The position numbers and the translations under genes are program-made. A DNA stretch of 64,000 bases from Casuarina equisetifolia (taxonomy: Eukaryota > Streptophyta > Magnoliopsida > Fagales > Casuarinaceae), in contig CM052362.1 of NCBI GenBank assembly GCA_028551475.1, forward strand, positions 18,520,021-18,584,020. The letters are read 5' to 3'. Shown here one piece after another: positions 24,191 through 37,138 of this stretch (positions are counted from its first letter, which is position 1; every line of letters begins with the position of its first letter). Below the pieces are notes generated by a model. The model did no database searches and was not told the origin of the DNA. It worked only from the letters and a program-made list of their open reading frames with translations.

Positions 24191-27100
24191 ATGGATTCCG
24201 GCGCAGCTCAGCGTCGTCTTGAAGCCATTCACGGCCACCTCGCCGCCGACGGCGACTCTAAGCCTCAGCTTCGGTCGAACCCCGCTGCTGGCGAGTTCTT
24301 CCTCGGTACTCTTTTTCTCTCTCTCCGCGCGTGTCTGCGTGCGTTTGTGCCTCTTCCTTTAGAAGATTTGTTTACGTAAGGGCTGTCGCTGTTGTGTCCC
24401 AAAAGGATTAGGGATTTTTGGGTAGTGATGGTGGATTCCAATACGTTCTTTTATATCTTTTTCATAGATTGCAAAAGTAGTTGTGGTATAAAAGGTAGAT
24501 GCTGATTGTTTAATCACAGAGTGTCTTCTGATGTTGGGTTCACTCTGATTACTTTTTGGAATTTTGAACTAATACCTTTTCTGAACCTCCATTGGGGAAA
24601 TGTGGGTGCTAATGATTCCGTTGACTTTAGATCTTTTTTGCGATATGTGGAAACTGGAAAGAAAACAATCTGGGTTCTCTTCCTTTGCTTTTGTCCGTAC
24701 CCCTTAGTCTTGGTGTGGGATAAAGATGTGCAAAACCATTTTGTTCATCCCAATTTTTTTGCTTTAGGAATCCAGTCAACTTTAAGTGGTACTTCTTGGC
24801 TCTTGGGATGCCAGAAGGCACTTTTGAGGAATTTTTTTCACGTCTCTTAACACTTGGTAAGAGGGTCATATAGACACTGTAGCTAACCTCGGAACAAATG
24901 GAATGTTTGCCGTGACACATGGGAAAGATATGTGATAATTTTAATTGTAGTTACTTTGAGGGAGGTGTTGATTTCTCGTTATATGTTTTAGAAAGCCCAA
25001 GTATCTTCCTTGCTGGTAGGTCCCTCAGATACATGCATACATACGTATGTATATATATTCTGTTATACACTCACACACTCATGCATATGTATACATATTC
25101 TTGAAGCAGCAATCCAGCTCAAACGATTCCCTAAATTTGATAGTTTCGATGGTGTTTCTGTTATATAGTACATTAATCATAGCTATTTTGCTGACATAAA
25201 ATCCTAAACAGAGCAGGGGTATAGTGTTGTCCTTCCAGAAAAATTGCAAACTGGGAAGTGGAATGTGTACAGGTAGGAATGGTCCACTTTCTTGGCCTTG
25301 CTTTAGATTGCCATTTTGCACGACGTTGCGTAACTATGTCGCAGTTCTTTTTCTTTATGGCAGATCAGCACGTTCTCCTTTGAGGCTCGTGAGTAGATTC
25401 CCTAATCATCCTGAAATTGGTACACTGCATGACAATTTTGTGTGAGGATCGCCCAATGAGTTTTGACTAAATTGCTTCTCAGGATTGGAAACTTTCAAAT
25501 ATCACTGCCTTGCTCTCTCTCAATTACGTGCTAGCTGAACAATTTCCTCTTTGTAAATATAGGCACTCAGTTGAAACTTTCCGGGATTACAAATATTTGG
25601 GAACACGAGTTCGTGTTGATGGCACGGTTGGAGAGTATGTCTTTTTCCTTTTCATCGTCATGTAAGGTTTTAATTTAACAAATATTATTCCCTGATCCAG
25701 TGACATGCATTTTTTACGCTTCAGTTATAAATGGATGACTTATGGAGAAGCAGGAACTGCCCGATCAGCTATAGGCTCTGGGTTAATTTATCATGGGATA
25801 CCAAAGGTAAAGTCTGAAAAATAAATTAAAGCTTCAATATTTTCGTCATTTATTGAACTTTGAATATTCTAGAATGATAGTCAAAGCACTTGATCTATTC
25901 TTTAAACATCTAATTACTGTTTCTTTTTTGGACAGGCATCCTGCATTGGGTTATACTTCATCAACCGACCTGAGTGGGTCATTGTTGATCATGCTTGCTC
26001 TGCATATTCGTACATATCAGTCCCTTTATATGACACTCTTGGTTTGTCACTGGCCATTTAATAGACTTCAACGAAATCTTGCCTCTCTTAGCGTAGCCAT
26101 CAGATGTTACTGTATATTTTCGTTTCTTTTCAGGTCCAGAAGCTGTCAAGTACATTGTAAATCATGCTGCTGTGCAAGTTATATTTTGCGTGCCTCAAAC
26201 CTTGAATAGCGTAAGTTTAATCAATTCTGCTCTTAAGCTGTGGCTTGGCCCAAATAATTTCGTGATAAATTTGGGAGCGGTAGAAATATTTTTGGTGATG
26301 TTGTTATTTTTCTAAATTGGAAACGGAGGACCATAGATCTGTGTAAAAATTGAGATCCAGGAATACTAATATATGGCGTAAAACTGATTTTCTGTTTCTT
26401 CAAGAATAACTGAGAGAAGGAAGAAAAATATTATTAGAGAATGGATAAAATAAGTATTAATCTTGTTTTCTGTTTGTCAACAAAAACATTTGTGGCCACT
26501 TATTGTTTTAGCTGCTTCAACACGAATCCAAGCCCTCATTTATTTATTACTGTCCTTTTAGCCTGACTTTTCAATTCTGTCAGAATTTTTCTATGGTGAA
26601 GGTCCAGCCATCCTTTCTTTATTTTTTTATCAACTACCCTTTTCTCTAGTTGTAAGTCATATTAACTGCCCTAAGGTGTGCCACATCATCACAGTTTTCA
26701 GAATTAGTTTGTCTTACCAGTGTTCACACAAAAGTATCTTGACATGGGACCTTATGTGCTGCTCAATTTACTATCAGTTTGATCAATCTATCTGAGAAGA
26801 CAGGAAAAGAAATATTCAATTGGCTAGTGCACCTAGTTCACATTGATTTCTTCCCCTCTTGAAATGGGAAATAGGTTCAGTATATGGTCTTTCAGTCTTT
26901 CGTGAGGTGATATGGAAAGATTCCATCCGTGTGCATGAGTCTTATGGGCCTTTACAAATGTATCAGGCACGTGTCCTTTTAGCCTTGCAGCACTCTCTAA
27001 TCTAGATGAGCATGGCAGGTTAACAAATCCTTCTTTTTTTCTTTTGGTGAGAGGAACACCCACACCCACACCCACAACCAACACCCCCCCCCCCCCCCCC

Positions 27101-30100
27101 CCCCAAACCCACCTCTTTGCTTGTTTTAAATTCTTGCATAATTTCTCTCTTTTGGATGATCTCATTTGTATATGATTTATGTCCTCATTTTGCTTCTGCA
27201 ATATTTCTGTGTTTTCACTTGGAATTTGCAGCTTTTGAGCTACTTGGTGGATATTCCAACAGTTCGTCTAATTGTGGTATGAACATACCCCTTCTATACT
27301 TGATTCAGCAACTCTGTTGTTTCTTTTACCCACCTCTTGGTAGTCATTCCATCTGCTTGCCATAAAACACAGGTTGTTGGAGGTATAGACAACCAGATAC
27401 CTAAGCTTCCATCAACAACAGGAGTTGAGGTTGTAACATACTCGAAACTTCTTAGTCAGGTATCATGCTCTTCTTTGTCAAATAATTCTTAAAGGTTTTG
27501 TGATGGACTCTTCAGTGAACCATTGGAGGAATGCTAGATTGGTTTAAGTACTTTCCTTTTTTTTCCACCCCCTATCCAATCTTAACCTTTATTTTTCTGG
27601 TGAAGGTTTTTTGTTTTATGTTTTTGCACCTTTGCATATGTGCTTTCTTTGCTATCACAGAGCAGTAGCTGAGGTTTTTTATTTTTAATCTATCAATGAA
27701 GTCTCAGGTCATAATAATGAAGTCCTAAGATTGTGCATCTCTGCTTTTAAGCTACTCTATTGGGAATGAGCTGTATTCTTCAACTATTAGTCATTGCTGA
27801 TCTCGAGATTATGCCTTTTGTTTCTGAGATTTGTTATATTCTATCTTATGCCCACACATAGACATGCAGAAAGATATTTCATTCAGCTGTGTTGTCATGG
27901 CTACTTTTGAGTGAGCTAACACGTCCAACACCCCACTCTTAAACACGGTGCAATTTACTTCTTATATCCACTTGCTTTAATCATCTCAAGCACTTTGCCC
28001 TTGACTTCACAGATTTTGACATGTTCATTAAGATTCTTATGTATTTATTGGGCTTTGTTTTATTTGTAGATAATAGATCTTTTTTCACCTTGTGAGTGGT
28101 TTCATTTTAGGGTCAGAGTAACCTCCAGCCTTTTTGTCCTCCAAAACCTGACGATGTTGCAACCATTTGCTATACAAGTGGTACCACGGGGACCCCAAAG
28201 GTATGACTTAGTTCAATGTGAATTTTAGCTTTCTGATCTACAGCATCTTTATAGATATGATTAGATGATGAAGTGCTATTTCTCTGCTCTCCCCTCCCCT
28301 GCCCCTTTCTTCCTCCCTTCCATGGAATCTTGTCAGGGAGCTGTTTTGACACATGGGAACATGATTGCAAATGTTGCTGGGGCCTCCACTGCTTTCAAAT
28401 TCTCCCCCTCAGATGTGTGAGTATTGAGTCATACCTATCTCATATATATACTGTAGTACCGGTTAATTACTTTATGAGAATAATAGAAACGAACTTTGTA
28501 ATTGTTGCTGAAAAGTGCTTTTTATCCTTCCAGTTACATATCATACCTTCCTTTGGCACACATATATGAACGAGCTAATCAGGTCACAACAGCATATTAT
28601 GGAGTTGCTATTGGATTCTACCAGGGGGTATAATATTCATCCTTATGTTTCAAACAAATAAAGTGCATACGTCTTTATGTTTGAAGTCATTACAGTCATT
28701 GTTCTTTTCCCTTCTTAATGACACAAGATGGTTTGGACTTTTGTGTCCCTAATCTTGCTGAAGGAGTTGAAATATGTACTCATTAATTTCATGTACGCTA
28801 ATTTATCATGAATATTCCATGCAAAATTATAGGCTTTGAGCATACATGTATAGCTTTGTTCTAGGAAGAGTACATGCTAATTTGGTCAAGTGTTGTCTAC
28901 TGTTGCATCAATGGGTGTCAATTTTGTTTTTAGTGTTTCTTGTTGTGGCAAAAACAATTCACCGTTAGTGACAAAGTTATGATCTTATTGCTTAAACATA
29001 AACAATTCTAAATGGAATTTAGTAGCCAATCCATACAAGTGAACTGCAGCTGACCTTCTGGTGATATTCTGATAGATTGATTTCATTCTTTTGAGACTGG
29101 ACTTAACCCTTTTTCTCTTGTTTTAATTTTTATCTTTTTATTCAGGATAATTTGAAATTAATGGATGATATTGCTGCTCTGAGGCCTACCATGTTCTGCA
29201 GTGTTCCTAGACTATATAATAGAATATACGCTGGGTACAGTCATTGCCTGTGGCCTCAGAAATTTTTATTTACATCAATGAATATTATCTTTTCACTCAT
29301 CCAGTGGGAAAATTTGGTGTGCAGTATTACCAATGCTGTAAAGACATCTGGTGTGCTACGAGAGAGGCTATTTAATGCTGCCTACAATGCTAAGAAGCAA
29401 GCAATATCGAGTGGTATGTATATTGTATACTATGAATCTTTTTCCTTGTAGCAGAAACCCATTCTTGTTTTCAGACTTTCTAGGTTGCTCTTCTTTGTGC
29501 TTGACATATTGGAATGCATTTGTCAATGGATATTTTTCTTCTCTAAACTGGTATTTGAACTGTATGCATTTCATTAGCCATTCTCCCATCTCATGTGGTT
29601 CTTTTTATCTTAATATTTTCTCTGAAAAGGATTTTGGGTGCCACCATTTTACCTACATAATAGAATCTCTGTTAAGGTTGCCCACTAGAACATCAAGTCT
29701 GACCTAGGAAACAAAATTCATTGTAACATATAAGAGGTGGGGTTTTCTTGAATCTTGTGGATGCACTCCACATAATAAACAAACAGTTGAATTGCATTTT
29801 ACTTTATAAGTTCCTTCCTGTCACTAACGGTGACTGAACCAGACTATTTGTTTATCTGCATTTTTCTTTTTTTTTTTCAACTCTCAAATACTGTAGTCTT
29901 TACCCTTTTAGTGTCTACTGATGATTGCATGTCTGGTCATATCAGGAAAGAATCCATCTCCAATGTGGGACAAATTGGTATTCAATAAAATAAAGGAAAA
30001 GCTTGGAGGAAGAGTTCGTTTTATGGCATCGGGTGCCTCACCATTGTCTCCAGATGTACTGGACTTTCTAAAGATGTAAGTTTTTTCTTCAATCATGTGA

Positions 30101-33100
30101 CAATTGCCTGGTGCGGGTTATGTTTTTTCTCTCTTTCTTCTCTCTCTGTATCCGTCCCTCCCTCCATCACGCATTAATTTTTGGCTCAATAATTTGTTTG
30201 TCTTTGCAGCTGCTTTGGTGGTCAAGTAACAGAAGGATATGGTATGACTGAAACTTCATGTGTCATTAGTGGTATTGATGAGGGTGACCATCTATCTGGC
30301 CATGTTGGCTCGCCCAATCCTGCTTGTGGTGAGTTATTAATGTAAGTTTGGCATAATTTTACATCCTTTCCTGTTTGATAAGTTGGTATTGAAGTCCATG
30401 TGTGGATATCAATAATTGAGGGCATCCTGATTTTATGTAATTTGTTAAGAACTGCATGTTTATCTTATGGACAATTTTGTTTTGAATCTTGTGCAATCTT
30501 AAGCTTGATAGTATTCTTTTTTAAGTCTTGTTTTACGTTTGTTGGAGATTCACTTGGTTAAGTGAGGCTGCCTTTTGTAATTTCTCTCAATCATGTACTG
30601 GATGGATGATAATGAGACTTATTTGGACATGAGATGCTAAATATGCAGAGCTAGTTCAATTGTTGTCTCTCACGTGTTTATGTCCGTCTTCCCTTCTGTA
30701 TAGGTGTGTATGGGGGTGCTTTATTTGTTTACCAGAAATTGACCAGTCATGTTTATATATTTTCCCATCCTTCCTTCCCTTCTATCATTTTATTGTTAGG
30801 ATACCTGGTAGCATGAGGCAGGATGTGTTCTTCATCATGCTGAGGTGGAGATGTTGTTAGGTTGTGATATTGAATGGACATTGAATGTAATGTGCAGAGA
30901 TTGAGCTGCTGTCATGTAAAGTTGAAAAGAATATAAAACTAACTAGAAATTGTCTGGTTAACTTAATGGGGATTGACTCTATATATTAAAGGTATAATTG
31001 CTTTTATGTGAATCACTCAAGAAAAATGTAAAAGGTGGGCTTGATGTAGGATCTTCTTTTATTGATGAGTCATGTCTTGTTTTGATTTGATCTAAGAACC
31101 TTTTTCATCTTCTCGTTTCAGAAATAAAGCTAGTGGATGTCCCAGAAATGAACTACACATCTGATGATCAGCCCTATCCTCGTGGGGAAATATGTGTCAG
31201 GGGTCCCATTGTTTTTCAGGGTTATTTCAAAGATGAAGTGCAGACGTACATAACTTAATAATTTACTTCTTGTTATGTAAGTATTTGTATTTATAAAATC
31301 CAATCCATCTGATAATGTAATCAAATTTAACAGGAAAGAAGTGATTGATGAAGATGGATGGCTTCATACCGGAGACATTGGGTTGTGGTTGCCTGGTGGT
31401 CGTTTAAAAATTATTGATAGGTAAGATCATACCATCCTAACTCCCATGGGTTTTATTTAAGTGAAGTCGGTTTATAAACTATGCAATGTTTCTCATCTTC
31501 CTACCTCCCGTGGGTTTTATGTTATGTCACTGAGTTTCATGGTTGATAGACATTGTTGGTCACTTTCTAAGAACTTAGGCTTTCCCAGCTGATCGTGACT
31601 CACTAATATGATACCTCTTTTTTGTCTTTGGTGTCTTTGGTCAAGTCCTGATGATCGCCTTTTCTCATAACTGTTTGGTCTATATGTGCAAGTTTCACGT
31701 AATCCCAGGTTTGCTGGTGACCGTTGATTGTAAAGAGGGGTGGAGTGGTAGTGATGTGTTGCGTGCTTAATATATAGTATTGCCCTCTCATTAGTTTAAG
31801 CTTTTGGATGGATGGATTACCAGTGGTTGATATGTTGGAAGTATTGTTTCATCAGCTTGCTACAGGGCTTTTTTTATTGGTGTCAGTAGCTTCAGATGGG
31901 TTGGTCTGTTAAGGTTTTATACCATTCAGCAAGTTCATGCTGGGTGGGAGTCATTGATAATGTGGTATTATCCAATCTGAGTACACTGTTTATTGTCCAA
32001 TGAAAGTGTGACCCTTTGAAACTACACAGATGTTCGGTTGAGTTTTTAGGAATAACAATTTATTTGGGTAGTGCTGCCATAATATCATCTAAGTATCTAG
32101 CTACTCTTATTTTAAATTGGCTGTACAGTCTAATGAAGAAAATTTTGTTTGTTGAGCTACAACATACGCAATATAGTTTGTCATTTGTATTATTTCCTCT
32201 CAAATATGCACCGGGCTTTGCTGAGTCAAACAAAGTGCCTTCAGGCTGTATGCACAACCAGATACTCTTATTTGTTTACTCCTACCTCTTAACTTAGTTT
32301 CTCACTTGGTTGTGAGTACAGAGCAAACTTAGTTTCTCACTTGGTTATGAGTACAGAGCATGCCTATTATGGTCTTCAGAGGATGTGAATGCTTATTGAG
32401 GTTTGCCTGTTGAATTAGGAAGAAAAACATTTTCAAGTTGGCACAGGGGGAGTACATAGCCCCAGAGAAAGTCGAGAATGTATATGCGAAGTGCAGGTTC
32501 ATTTCCCAGTGCTTTGTATATGGTAAGAAAATGGAATTTTGCATCTCAGCTCTCTCTCTCCCTCTCTTTTTTTCACTTACACACATGCACATTTGGCTCA
32601 TATTTGGCGACTTACTGCTTATTTTATGTTGTTGCTAGGTGACAGCCTGAATTCTTCTTTGGTAGCTGTTGTCTCAGTGGACCAAGATGTTTTGAAAGCA
32701 TGGGCTGCTTCCGAAGGCCTTGAGGTTCTGATTTAGTGATTCTAATCTGATGAAAAATAAATTATATGCCTTACATGCTTGTGAATGTCACTAAGTTGAC
32801 CTGCTTACGTGTTGCATATACAAAAAAGCAATTTGAACTAGAAGGTTATGCTCAATAGGGAACATCTTTCATTGGGTTTAAATGGTGAAAAATCTATGTA
32901 TCTTTTTTAGCCTGCAATCTTCCTGAAGAGGGCCTTAGCTATGATTGGGTAATGATACCCACCTATCCATTCTGACGATGAAGCCAGTCTAGTTCCAGTT
33001 AGAAGAGTATTTGCGTAATGGTGTTAGGAAGAGTCTTCAACAAAGAAGCAAGGCTGAACTCTTTTTCTTCCACTACCCGATCCAACCTCTTGTGATATAT

Positions 33101-33628
33101 TCTACAGGAATTAAGCCATATTTGCTGTTTCAAGTCTTGTCTTATCTTGTGTTTCTCTCGCTTTTCTTGAATGCAGCATGAAAATTTAGAGCAATTGTGC
33201 AATGATCCAAGAGCAAGGGCTGCTGTCTTGGCTGACATGGATGCAGCTGGGAGAGAAGCACAGGCAAGTTGCCTCGATTATGCAGATCTGGCCATTTGAT
33301 TGCTTGTTATTTAGGTTTCTGCGTTAAATCTTCTTCACAACTTGTAAATTTCACTTGCAGTTGAGAGGTTTTGAATTTGCAAAAGCAGTGACTTTGGTGC
33401 CCGAACCGTTTACACTGGAGAATGGTCTACTTACTCCAACATTTAAGGTGAGTTTTTGGTCTGAAGAACCTGAGAATCGTTGCGTGGATTGACTAACTAG
33501 ACTCTCCTGCCTATTTTCTTGTATTCCCCCAGATCAAGAGGCCCCAAGCAAAGGAATACTTCGCAAAAGCAATATCTAATATGTACGCGGAGCTCCTCAC
33601 ATCGGACCCCTCTCAGAAAACATTGTGA
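24191..33628 (+). CDS. LACS6: Peroxisomal long-chain acyl-CoA synthetase LACS6
   Basis: 23 exons give 694 residues: 24191-24305, 25212-25272, 25364-25441, 25563-25634, 25725-25806, 25936-26041, 26134-26210, 27232-27276, 27373-27459, 28111-28200, 28337-28416, 28534-28627, 29146-29234, 29325-29413, 29946-30075, 30210-30328, 31122-31245, 31334-31420, 32419-32522, 32639-32724, 33177-33263, 33361-33447, 33533-33628. The enzyme activates fatty acids with ATP and CoA for peroxisomal beta-oxidation. Visible are a PTS2 signal RLEAIHGHL (9-17), the AMP-binding loop [11 protein letters not shown] (262-272), YGMTETS (442-448), GWLHTGDIG (521-529), LKIIDR (537-542) and the C-terminal LTPTFKIKRP. The protein ends QKTL, without an SKL-type PTS1, which points to LACS6 rather than LACS7. 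All introns are GT-AG except 33264-33360, which starts with GC (CAG|GCAAGT). Intron 20 has a weak donor (GAG|GTTCTG). The Arabidopsis protein is about 700 residues, so the gene appears complete. Confidence 0.95.
27084..27104. repeat. 21-base C run in LACS6 intron 7
   Basis: Twenty-one C in a row follow an ACACCC-rich stretch (27056-27083). On the minus strand this is a G run able to form a G-quadruplex. Its length may be unstable or mis-sequenced. Confidence 0.9.
32291..32360. repeat. 35-bp tandem duplication in LACS6 intron 18
   Basis: Two copies of a 35-base unit beginning AACTTAGTTTCTCACTTGG start at 32291 and 32326 and differ at one base. They lie about 60 bases before the acceptor of exon 19 (32419), so the duplication is recent and could affect the branch-point region. 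Confidence 0.85.
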
Positions 33629-33766
33629 GTTCGCGAGAAGCAGAGAATGAATAATCAAGCCAAGCCACATTGTCCTTATTAACAGATTTTTAGTTCTGAT
33701 ATAATGGAATAGTTGGACTCTTCATCCTGTGCCCAAGCACCCTGTATCCCAATTTTTTCCTTACAA

Positions 33767-33772
33767 AATAAA
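33767..33772 (+). terminator. Poly(A) signal of LACS6
   Basis: AATAAA occurs 139 bases after the LACS6 stop codon in an A-rich, T-rich setting; it is the only perfect signal close by. Confidence 0.4.
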
Positions 33773-34455
33773 ATGAATATAAACTTAAGATGATGTTCCT
33801 TGGATCCGAGAATTATATATTATTTCCCAATAAGTAGCCATCATTTTCAGAGCTCGAGTTTCAGTGTGCCAACGCTTCATTCAATAAAAGTTCTCCTGGG
33901 TGCCCATGTATTTTTCAGTTGAATGCTGAATGGCCTTTAGACTTATGTATTTTTCAGTTTCAAACTTACGTTGAATGCTGTTGATTCCTTTAAGATATTT
34001 AATTCTCCTTGAAAGGTAACGAAGTCAATGGCGAGAGCATGCTCGACAATCTATTCTGAAATAACGTTATGACGAAAAAGATTTTTTGTGACGGCTATCG
34101 TACACTGGTTTTAAGTGATGTGACACTGTCAAGTAATTTGAACACCGGTGATGTTAACAAGTCGTAACTCGCCACGTGCAGACGACAAGGTCTTTATTCC
34201 CAAGTTGTTGGAGTCCACATCTACAGAAGTCCCCGAAAAGTATGTCACTCCATTTTTTCTTACTTGTCAAGTGAGGGCCCCACAAAATTTCACCTCGTAA
34301 AATTGGATGATAAAATTGAAAAAATAAAAGAAAGAGAAAGGCATATATGTTTTTGTCTCTTCCAACATTTTTCTTACTTATCTATTTCATCAGAGACCGT
34401 AGACATTCAGAAGTTATCGAACGTAACAACGTTTTTAAGGTGTCAAAGTTGTTGT

Positions 34456-34947
34456 GTGCACCAAATCAAAAGTAAAAACTTAGGAAGAAGTTAAACATCA
34501 ATGGAAAGATTAAGTTTAAGACTACCCAAGTGGAAAGATAATAACGGATGAGATGTAATAGTTGAAATTATTTTACATTGTTAGATAAAATTTAAATTGT
34601 TATACAAGATTTTTTTATTGATATAAAGTTCGTTAATTTCAAAAAGGCTAGATTACAATAAAATTCAGCTAAATAATATGTAAAGATCATTTGATTTTGA
34701 AATTAATTTATTAATGTTTCTATATTTAAAAGACATTATTTCTTAAGATATCTCTTTTATAAGCATTTTGTCAATTTAAGGCATTTTCTCTTAAAGGTGT
34801 TCCATCTAAAGGTAGAAAGATCATTTCACTTACTAGGTCTTTTATCATAAGAAAGTCTAAAAGGGACAATTTTTGGATTGATTTATATCATTTCATTCAA
34901 CCTCATAGGCTTATTACCAAATTTGTCACGTTTGCATGTGACAAATT
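34456..34947. repeat. Old dispersed repeat, left copy (LTR-like, R1)
   Basis: This segment and 37139-37601 align over about 480 bases in the same orientation at roughly 70% identity by eye, from GTGCACYAAA at the left to a hairpin at the right. Here the hairpin is perfect: AATTTGTCAC (34920-34929) and GTGACAAATT (34938-34947) with an 8-base loop. No proteins are present. It could be one long terminal repeat of a degraded element or a dispersed non-autonomous repeat; age is high. Confidence 0.5.
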
Positions 34948-35084
34948 ACAATTAGATGCAACGATCTTGTGGCAAGGGCTTGTTGGAGGAAGCAATGGGT
35001 GGATAGAGCCATGACTAAATAGAGTTTTGCAATTGAATGGCCTAATTGCACAATGGTTTAGCCAAGATATTAGAATGCTTGGAG

Positions 35085-35792
35085 GATGGCTCATTGCATG
35101 AGTCCATATAGTGTGAACTTATATCAATAATGTATAAACTAATATTCTCTATCATGGAAAAGCGATGTCACTTTATTGGTCCATTTTGATTTTATATATA
35201 TCCTACTTATATTATCCTTATTCCATATATGGTATTCACTAGTATAAGTATTTATTCATTTTATAGACTTTGATGAGTGAGATTATTTGTATGAACAAAT
35301 TTACAGACTAAGTCCCCCATTTAGCTCTCCAATAATGTACACTAAACTTTGTTGTTAGAAAAATTATGGAGATAGTAGTGACTATTATTTTGTTATGCAT
35401 TTGGATGTGCAAAATGCCCCGTATTTTGCCTCGTTGCCACTTTAAGGCTTTCTCTTTAATAAAACATTTGAATAACCCATTTCACAAGAGAGAACACATA
35501 ACTTGATCAAGGATTTTTGCACACAAAAGAGAGAGAGCTAAACCACATAGTCTTGTTCTTGTCATCTTCCACTATTTAAGCAATGGTTTTTCGATTGCCT
35601 CATTGAGCTAGTTGAAGGAGTGAATAAAAGGGAAGATCTAGCCTAAAGTTTCAAACTTGGCACTTAATGATTAAGGGCAAATACGATATGTATTAAAACT
35701 TGTTTTGAGTTTTATTTGAAACCTATGATTATTTTCCATAATTGATGTTTAAATCATGTTAAAAGCCTTATTTGAAGCCATATTTTCTAACA
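35085..35792. repeat. LTR-like copy T1
   Basis: About 708 bases that are repeated next door at 35795-36505 with roughly 80% identity by eye. The right end reads CTAACA, matching the usual TGTTAG/CTAACA ends of Ty1/copia-like LTRs. The copy is non-coding and clearly an old fossil. The minus strand reads TGTTAGAAAATATGG at its start, so element orientation may be leftward. No internal region lies between the two copies. Confidence 0.55.
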
Positions 35793-35794
35793 AT

Positions 35795-36505
35795 CGTTAG
35801 CTCATTGCATGAGTTAATATAGTGTAGACTTATATCAATGATGCATAAATTAATATTCTTATTGTGACAAAGCGATGTCACTTTGTTGATCCATTTTAAT
35901 TCTACACATATTATATTTATATTACTCTTATTGCATATATGATACTGGCTAGTGTGGACGTTTGTTCATCTTATATCCTTTGATGAGTGAAACTATTTGT
36001 ATGAAAAAATTTATGGGTTAAGTCTCTCATTTAGCTCTCCAATAATGTATACTAAACTCTACTATTGAAAGAATTATGAAGATAACGATGACTATTATTT
36101 TGTTGTGCATTTGGATGTGCAAAATGCCCCATAGAGAATTTTGTCACATCACCACTTTAGGGCTCTCTCTTTAATAAAACACTTGAATCACCTACTTTAC
36201 AAGAGACACGAACATGACACGATCAAGGGTTTTTGCACATGAGAGAGAAAGCATAACTGCATAGTCTTGTTCTTGCCATCTTCCACCATTTAAGCATGGT
36301 TTTCTAATTGTCTCATCGAGCGAATTCAATGAGTGAATAAAGGGGAACATCAAGCATGAAGTTCCTAACTTAGAACTTAAATATTATGGACAAATACAAT
36401 ATGTATTTAGAGCTTTTTTTGAGTTCTACACAAAACCCACGATTCTTCTCCATAATTGATGTTTAGATCTTGTTAAAAGCCTCATTTGAGGCCATATTTT
36501 CTAAC
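35795..36505. repeat. LTR-like copy T2, abutting T1
   Basis: About 711 bases beginning CGTTAGCTCATTGC and ending TTCTAACA, so its ends are near-inverted TGTTAG/CTAACA. Only two bases (35793-35794) separate it from T1. Divergence from T1 is about 20% by eye, so the duplication is probably millions of years old. Confidence 0.55.
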
Positions 36506-37138
36506 ATGGAGACATGTTTAGATGATCTAGTGAGGGACTTAGGGAGCGTATCCGCAAGGAAGCAAAGGCACGGGTTCAATCAAAAAAGGTTGAATAGGTT
36601 TTCACCATTGTCGTACATTGCTAGTTACTTCCCACCCAAAGGAGGCACTTTGATTAGAAAATAGAGGTCCTAAAAATGACAAATTAGTTTTTCCATTATG
36701 TCCTCGATCAAAGCGGCCCACAACAACCCACTCGACTCCGGCCACATACAAGACCGAATGAAGCCGATTTACTTCATTGGAGAGGCCATTCAGTTTTGTC
36801 ACCATCTCCAAAGACGTCGCCAACAATGCGTAGATTACCTTATGCAAGGAAGGCCAATGGAAGTCCATATTTGGGTGGGTAAAACCCAAGTTTGTTTTTA
36901 GGCGTTCTGACCAACATTTTGGGGGCCACAATGTTCTCCCACTGTGACCAACACTGGAGAAGCTCTCTGGCCACTAGTTTTACTAGAATAGATTATTAAT
37001 TTTTTAGAAGTCTTTTTTGTATAGATTAGTCTTAATTTAATATTAATTTATTAGTTATTCGAAACTTTTTTTAGGAGTTACCTAATTTTTAGACTAAACA
37101 TTGATGATAAGGTTGCTTTTGTAGGAAAGCATTATCAT
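36506..37138. other. Unassigned sequence between LTR-like copies and right repeat
   Basis: A more GC-balanced stretch (about 36510-36960) stands out from the AT-rich repeats around it. It has a 109-codon leftward open frame without any recognised motif. It could be internal sequence of the old element or trapped host DNA. Confidence 0.35.

Noticed and set aside
36602-36931. 109-codon leftward open frame within the repeat block
   Set aside because: No recognised motif, no start context or neighbours, and it lies between old repeats.
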